Positions 60,816 through 64,000 of a stretch of 64,000 bases of DNA are shown in pieces; the stretch's first letter is position 1, and every line of letters begins with the position of its first letter. The stretch covers positions 72,230,684-72,294,683 of the forward strand of contig OX578139.1 of assembly GCA_951213105.1 (NCBI GenBank), given 5' to 3'. The position numbers were made by a program, and so were the translations under genes. The notes below the pieces were generated by a model that ran no database searches, was not told where the DNA came from, and worked only from the letters and a program-made list of their open reading frames with translations. Source of the stretch: Amaurobius ferox (lineage: Eukaryota > Arthropoda > Arachnida > Araneae > Amaurobiidae).

Positions 60816-61890
60816 AACAATAACTTTTTTTTAGACTACGTGTCTAGTCTTCTTATAAGGAGCAAAAATAAAGAAAGATCCTTTAATCATAGCTCTTGAG
60901 ATAAAAAAGGTCCTTTTGCATTCCATTTATTTATAAATCATTATTTTACAGATGGAAGCACAAAGAACGATTGCATCAAGATTTCAGATTTTGTATTTCA
61001 TTTTTTGCAGTGAGGCTCAAAAAGATTGGATTCCGTCTGTTTGAAGTCCCATATAACGTTTGGGACACACTCAAAGTCCGGGAGCAATCAGAAGAACCTG
61101 AAAACTGACAGACTGACAGACGTAAGCTTAAATTTTAGGTTGAGCCATATTAAGGTTACACATCGAAATTTCATGAAATTCTGTACTGCCGTTTACCGGC
61201 GATAATGAGACAAGCAGGATGATTTTCAATTTCATTTATATAGATTTGCACAAAGTTTGACGTTGACATATTTTCAATCTTTTTATATTTCATAATTTAC
61301 AATTCATCTTACATAATATGTTATCCGCAACTTGCTACTATTTTCAAAGTAAATAAACAATGCGTTATCTTCACTGGCTGTATTTTAAAGCTGGAATAAC
61401 AGTCTAGTTCTCTGACAGAAGGTTTTAAAGTTCTGAAATCTCTTGTGGTTTAAGCCGCCGATGGAAACGAAGATGGAAATACGACGACACTTTGAAAGTC
61501 AGATAAAAAGTTTAGAAACTTAATCCTAAGGCGATTTCCAAAGCAAACGGTTATTAAAAATAGCTCATTTATATCTCAGGAGATTTTAAAGTGTTATTAA
61601 TAGCTTACACTTCCTGATAAAGGATTTTCAAAAATGTATTTATAGCACTCAGTAACACTTCCTGTTCTTGTAACTTTTCTCAGAAACAAATGTTTTACTA
61701 CATTATTCGTATAAATATAGTATGCTGTATCTATAATATTTTTGAATTAATTTAGTTTTAGCAGAAGCTTTTCAGTGATTTTTAATTGCTGAACACCTTA
61801 TGAGAAAGACTGTCAAATAGAATTGATTAATATGCAAATTATGAAATTACGCAGCTTCACAGTACTTAATTAAATCGGTCACACATATGC
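60816..61890. other. AT-rich intergenic DNA
   Basis: No gene could be supported. Confidence 0.45.
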
Positions 61891-61897
61891 GGTTTAA

Positions 61898-62835
61898 ATC
61901 AACCATGCATAAATCGTTGATTATGAAATACTTTCCAACTGAAACTCTTTAAATATCTCTAAAATGCAATGCATTCAGCGGTAATATTTTTTTTTAATTA
62001 TCGCAGAACTGCAATAATTTATTTCACTTGAAAACTTAGAACTTCATCGAAAAAAATAAACTTGATTCAAATGACGTCCTCGAAACATAAATCGTCTGGC
62101 TCTCTATCTCTCTATGAACAAGCAGTGAATATTCCATTCATAACGTTTTACTACACACTCCAGAGTTAAATAATTTTTCTTGAAAAAAATCAGCAATTCT
62201 TATACAACTTATCTTATAATCACTTGTTTACATTCTGCATCCATTAAAATGAGACTTCGTTGTAGAAATAATCAAAGTTTGATGACTATTTAAATTTTAA
62301 AATTTTGTAATTGCGTTGGCGCAGAATATAGATGCACAGAAAATACGCGCAATAATAAAGTGGCTTTAGGACGGATGAAACCCTAAATATAAATTTAAAG
62401 AAACTTTAAAAATAACGATTTTTACTCTGGGAAAAAAATATGGATACCATACTTTATTATGAAGTGGGTTACGTGATCTCTTCATATAATATGGATGTAA
62501 CTACTACTTTAATTTTTATTTAAAATACTACCGAAGATATTTTGCTGAACATTTTTTTATATATTTTATGGGATAAGTAGAATATTTCCTAACCTTTTGG
62601 AAGCAATTTGTGAATTTTAACTTCGCTTAAAAATGTTCGAAAATTTTGATCCCATAGGTTTCAATGTATTTCATTTTTTCAACCCAGGATCAATCCAAAA
62701 CTAATCTGTTGATATTATTCATTTACATTCCTATATGTCCCGCAAACCGTCTCATTAACATAATAAAATTGCATTTTGATAAAGTGAATTTTACCACAGT
62801 TATCGTGCGAACAGACAGACAGACAGAATGAACAA
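61898..62835 (-). repeat. Repeat family G, minus-strand copy
   Basis: Complement matches 45420-46612: gaagagatcacgtaaccc, gcgccaacgcaattacaa, cattttagagatattt and cagttatcgtgcgaacagac. The terminal palindrome is missing here, so it is truncated at that end, and the internal duplication of the plus copy is absent. Confidence 0.85.
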
Positions 62836-62884
62836 TACGTCAATATTTACGTCAGCAAGCATTTAATTTTTGGTGGCAAATATG

Positions 62885-63560
62885 CTTCTCAGAAAATTTT
62901 AGCCTTGAAACATCTATTTATCAGAATTTACTATAGATAGAGCTTAGGTAATGCCTGATATGGATTTAGCATCAAATTTTAACTAAATAATTTTACTTCC
63001 GGTTATTACTTCTATTTCCGGTTAAAATATTAGATAGGACAACCGGATAAAATATGAACACATAGATAGAGCTTAGATGATGCCTGATATGGATTTAGCA
63101 TCAAATTTTAACTAAATATTTTTACTTCCGGTTATTACTTCTATTTCCTTTTAAAACATTAGATAGGACAACCTGATAAAACATTAACACATAGATAGAG
63201 CTAAGATGATGATTGATATAGATTCAACTTCAAATTTTTACTAAACATTTTTACTTCCCGTTATTACTTCTATTTACGGTTAAAACATTTTAATTTTACT
63301 TGAAACATCTATTTATCAAGATAGGCTATATATAGATCTTAAATGATAATTGATATGGATTTAGCAACTAATTCTCGAAGGGATGGGGCGATTTAATTAG
63401 AATGTGGACTTCCTGTTTGCTTTTCACTTTCAGTTCAAAAACTCTGCTTGAAGCATCTGTCAATCAGAATTGATAGAGTTTAGAAAATGATTGATATAGA
63501 TTTCTTATTCAACTCTTAGGGAGGTACAGTTATTTTACTCACTAAAGTTTTTCTCTTTCG
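62885..63560. repeat. 129-bp tandem repeat, four to five units
   Basis: Units marked by atagatagagct at 62933, 63062 and 63191 (129 bp apart), then diverged units near 63329 and 63474. Shared blocks: gatatggatttagcatc, aaattttaactaaata, tttacttccggttattactt and ctatttccggttaaaa. The last two units are degenerate. Confidence 0.9.
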
Positions 63561-64000
63561 GTTTTAGTGAAAATACGCAAAACAAGTGTGAATATACAGA
63601 TTAAAAAAACTACATTGAAAATTGTTATATATTAGAAGGGAAGTATGCACGTAACAGTAACTCACTATCCAGTGGAATTAAATATTTTTTAGAAATACTC
63701 TTAAGATGAGCTTAAAGCATTTTTATCTTCTTGTCTCTTCGGTTTAGAACAGATAATTAGTATCTTAAGTAGAAAAAAAGAACGGAGTTATTTCTCCATG
63801 GGGTTTTGAAGACTTGCTTATAAATTTAAGTACGTCTTTGAGTAACTAAATAATTCAAAAGTCCTTATAGCCGGCATATTTTTTAAGCGGTTGTTTGAGC
63901 TTTAAAGTAGTTATACTTAAAATGGAGATTACTTTATTTTAAGATTGTTTTTTATTCCAAAACATTAACCAGCAATTTTTTACTACAAATGAATTGAGTT
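63561..64000. other. AT-rich intergenic DNA
   Basis: No feature could be supported up to the window end. Confidence 0.4.

Overview
The window looks like AT-rich nuclear DNA of an arthropod, probably a chelicerate such as a spider. That placement is an inference from the mix of elements: a Jockey-type LINE, a Penelope-like element, a hAT element of the ZMYM1-like group, Tc1/mariner relics, tRNA-derived SINEs, and many short repeats that end in small palindromes. I see no convincing host gene, no functional tRNA or rRNA gene, no CRISPR array and nothing bacterial. The only long, undamaged coding frame is a transposase.

Layout. 62-3560 is a satellite-like array of about 390-bp units in which one two-unit block was recently duplicated. 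3778-7385 holds weak tandem repeats, two to three copies of a dispersed family (family A) and a SINE cluster. 7385-12503 is a nearly full-length but broken Jockey-like LINE. 12504-24715 is AT-rich, with another family A copy, a truncated SINE insertion, a mariner transposase relic, a full SINE on the minus strand, copies of a palindrome-ended family (family F) and a 279-bp tandem triplication. 24716-29418 is one palindrome-ended element split by a 3,658-bp hAT transposon. The hAT has matching terminal inverted repeats, a perfect 8-bp target duplication and an open 835-codon transposase.

29628-36520 carries two diverged LTR-like repeats that share an intron-like pair of splice signals. Between them lie a 180-bp tandem duplication, a 38-bp SINE tail with its own target duplication, and a 37-bp minisatellite. 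41459-43999 is a Penelope-like retroelement with reverse transcriptase and GIY-YIG-like domains. It carries an inverted extra fragment at its left end, inverted terminal repeats with hammerhead-like motifs, and a 23-bp perfect hairpin. 44351-47520 has further palindrome-ended repeats and a Tc1-like relic. 50197-50470 is a complete SINE with an 11-bp target duplication. 53012-54422 is a Tc1/mariner element with good terminal repeats but a dead transposase, lying against a long TA microsatellite. 55170-62835 is dominated by large repeats in opposite orientations, and 62885-63560 is a 129-bp tandem array.

The genes do not form a pathway. The window records successive waves of transposition, many of them nested. 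The points most worth checking are the intact hAT, the unusual left end of the Penelope-like element, the splice signals kept in the LTR-like pair, and the palindrome-ended repeat families. All similarities were judged by eye; no alignment or database search was run.
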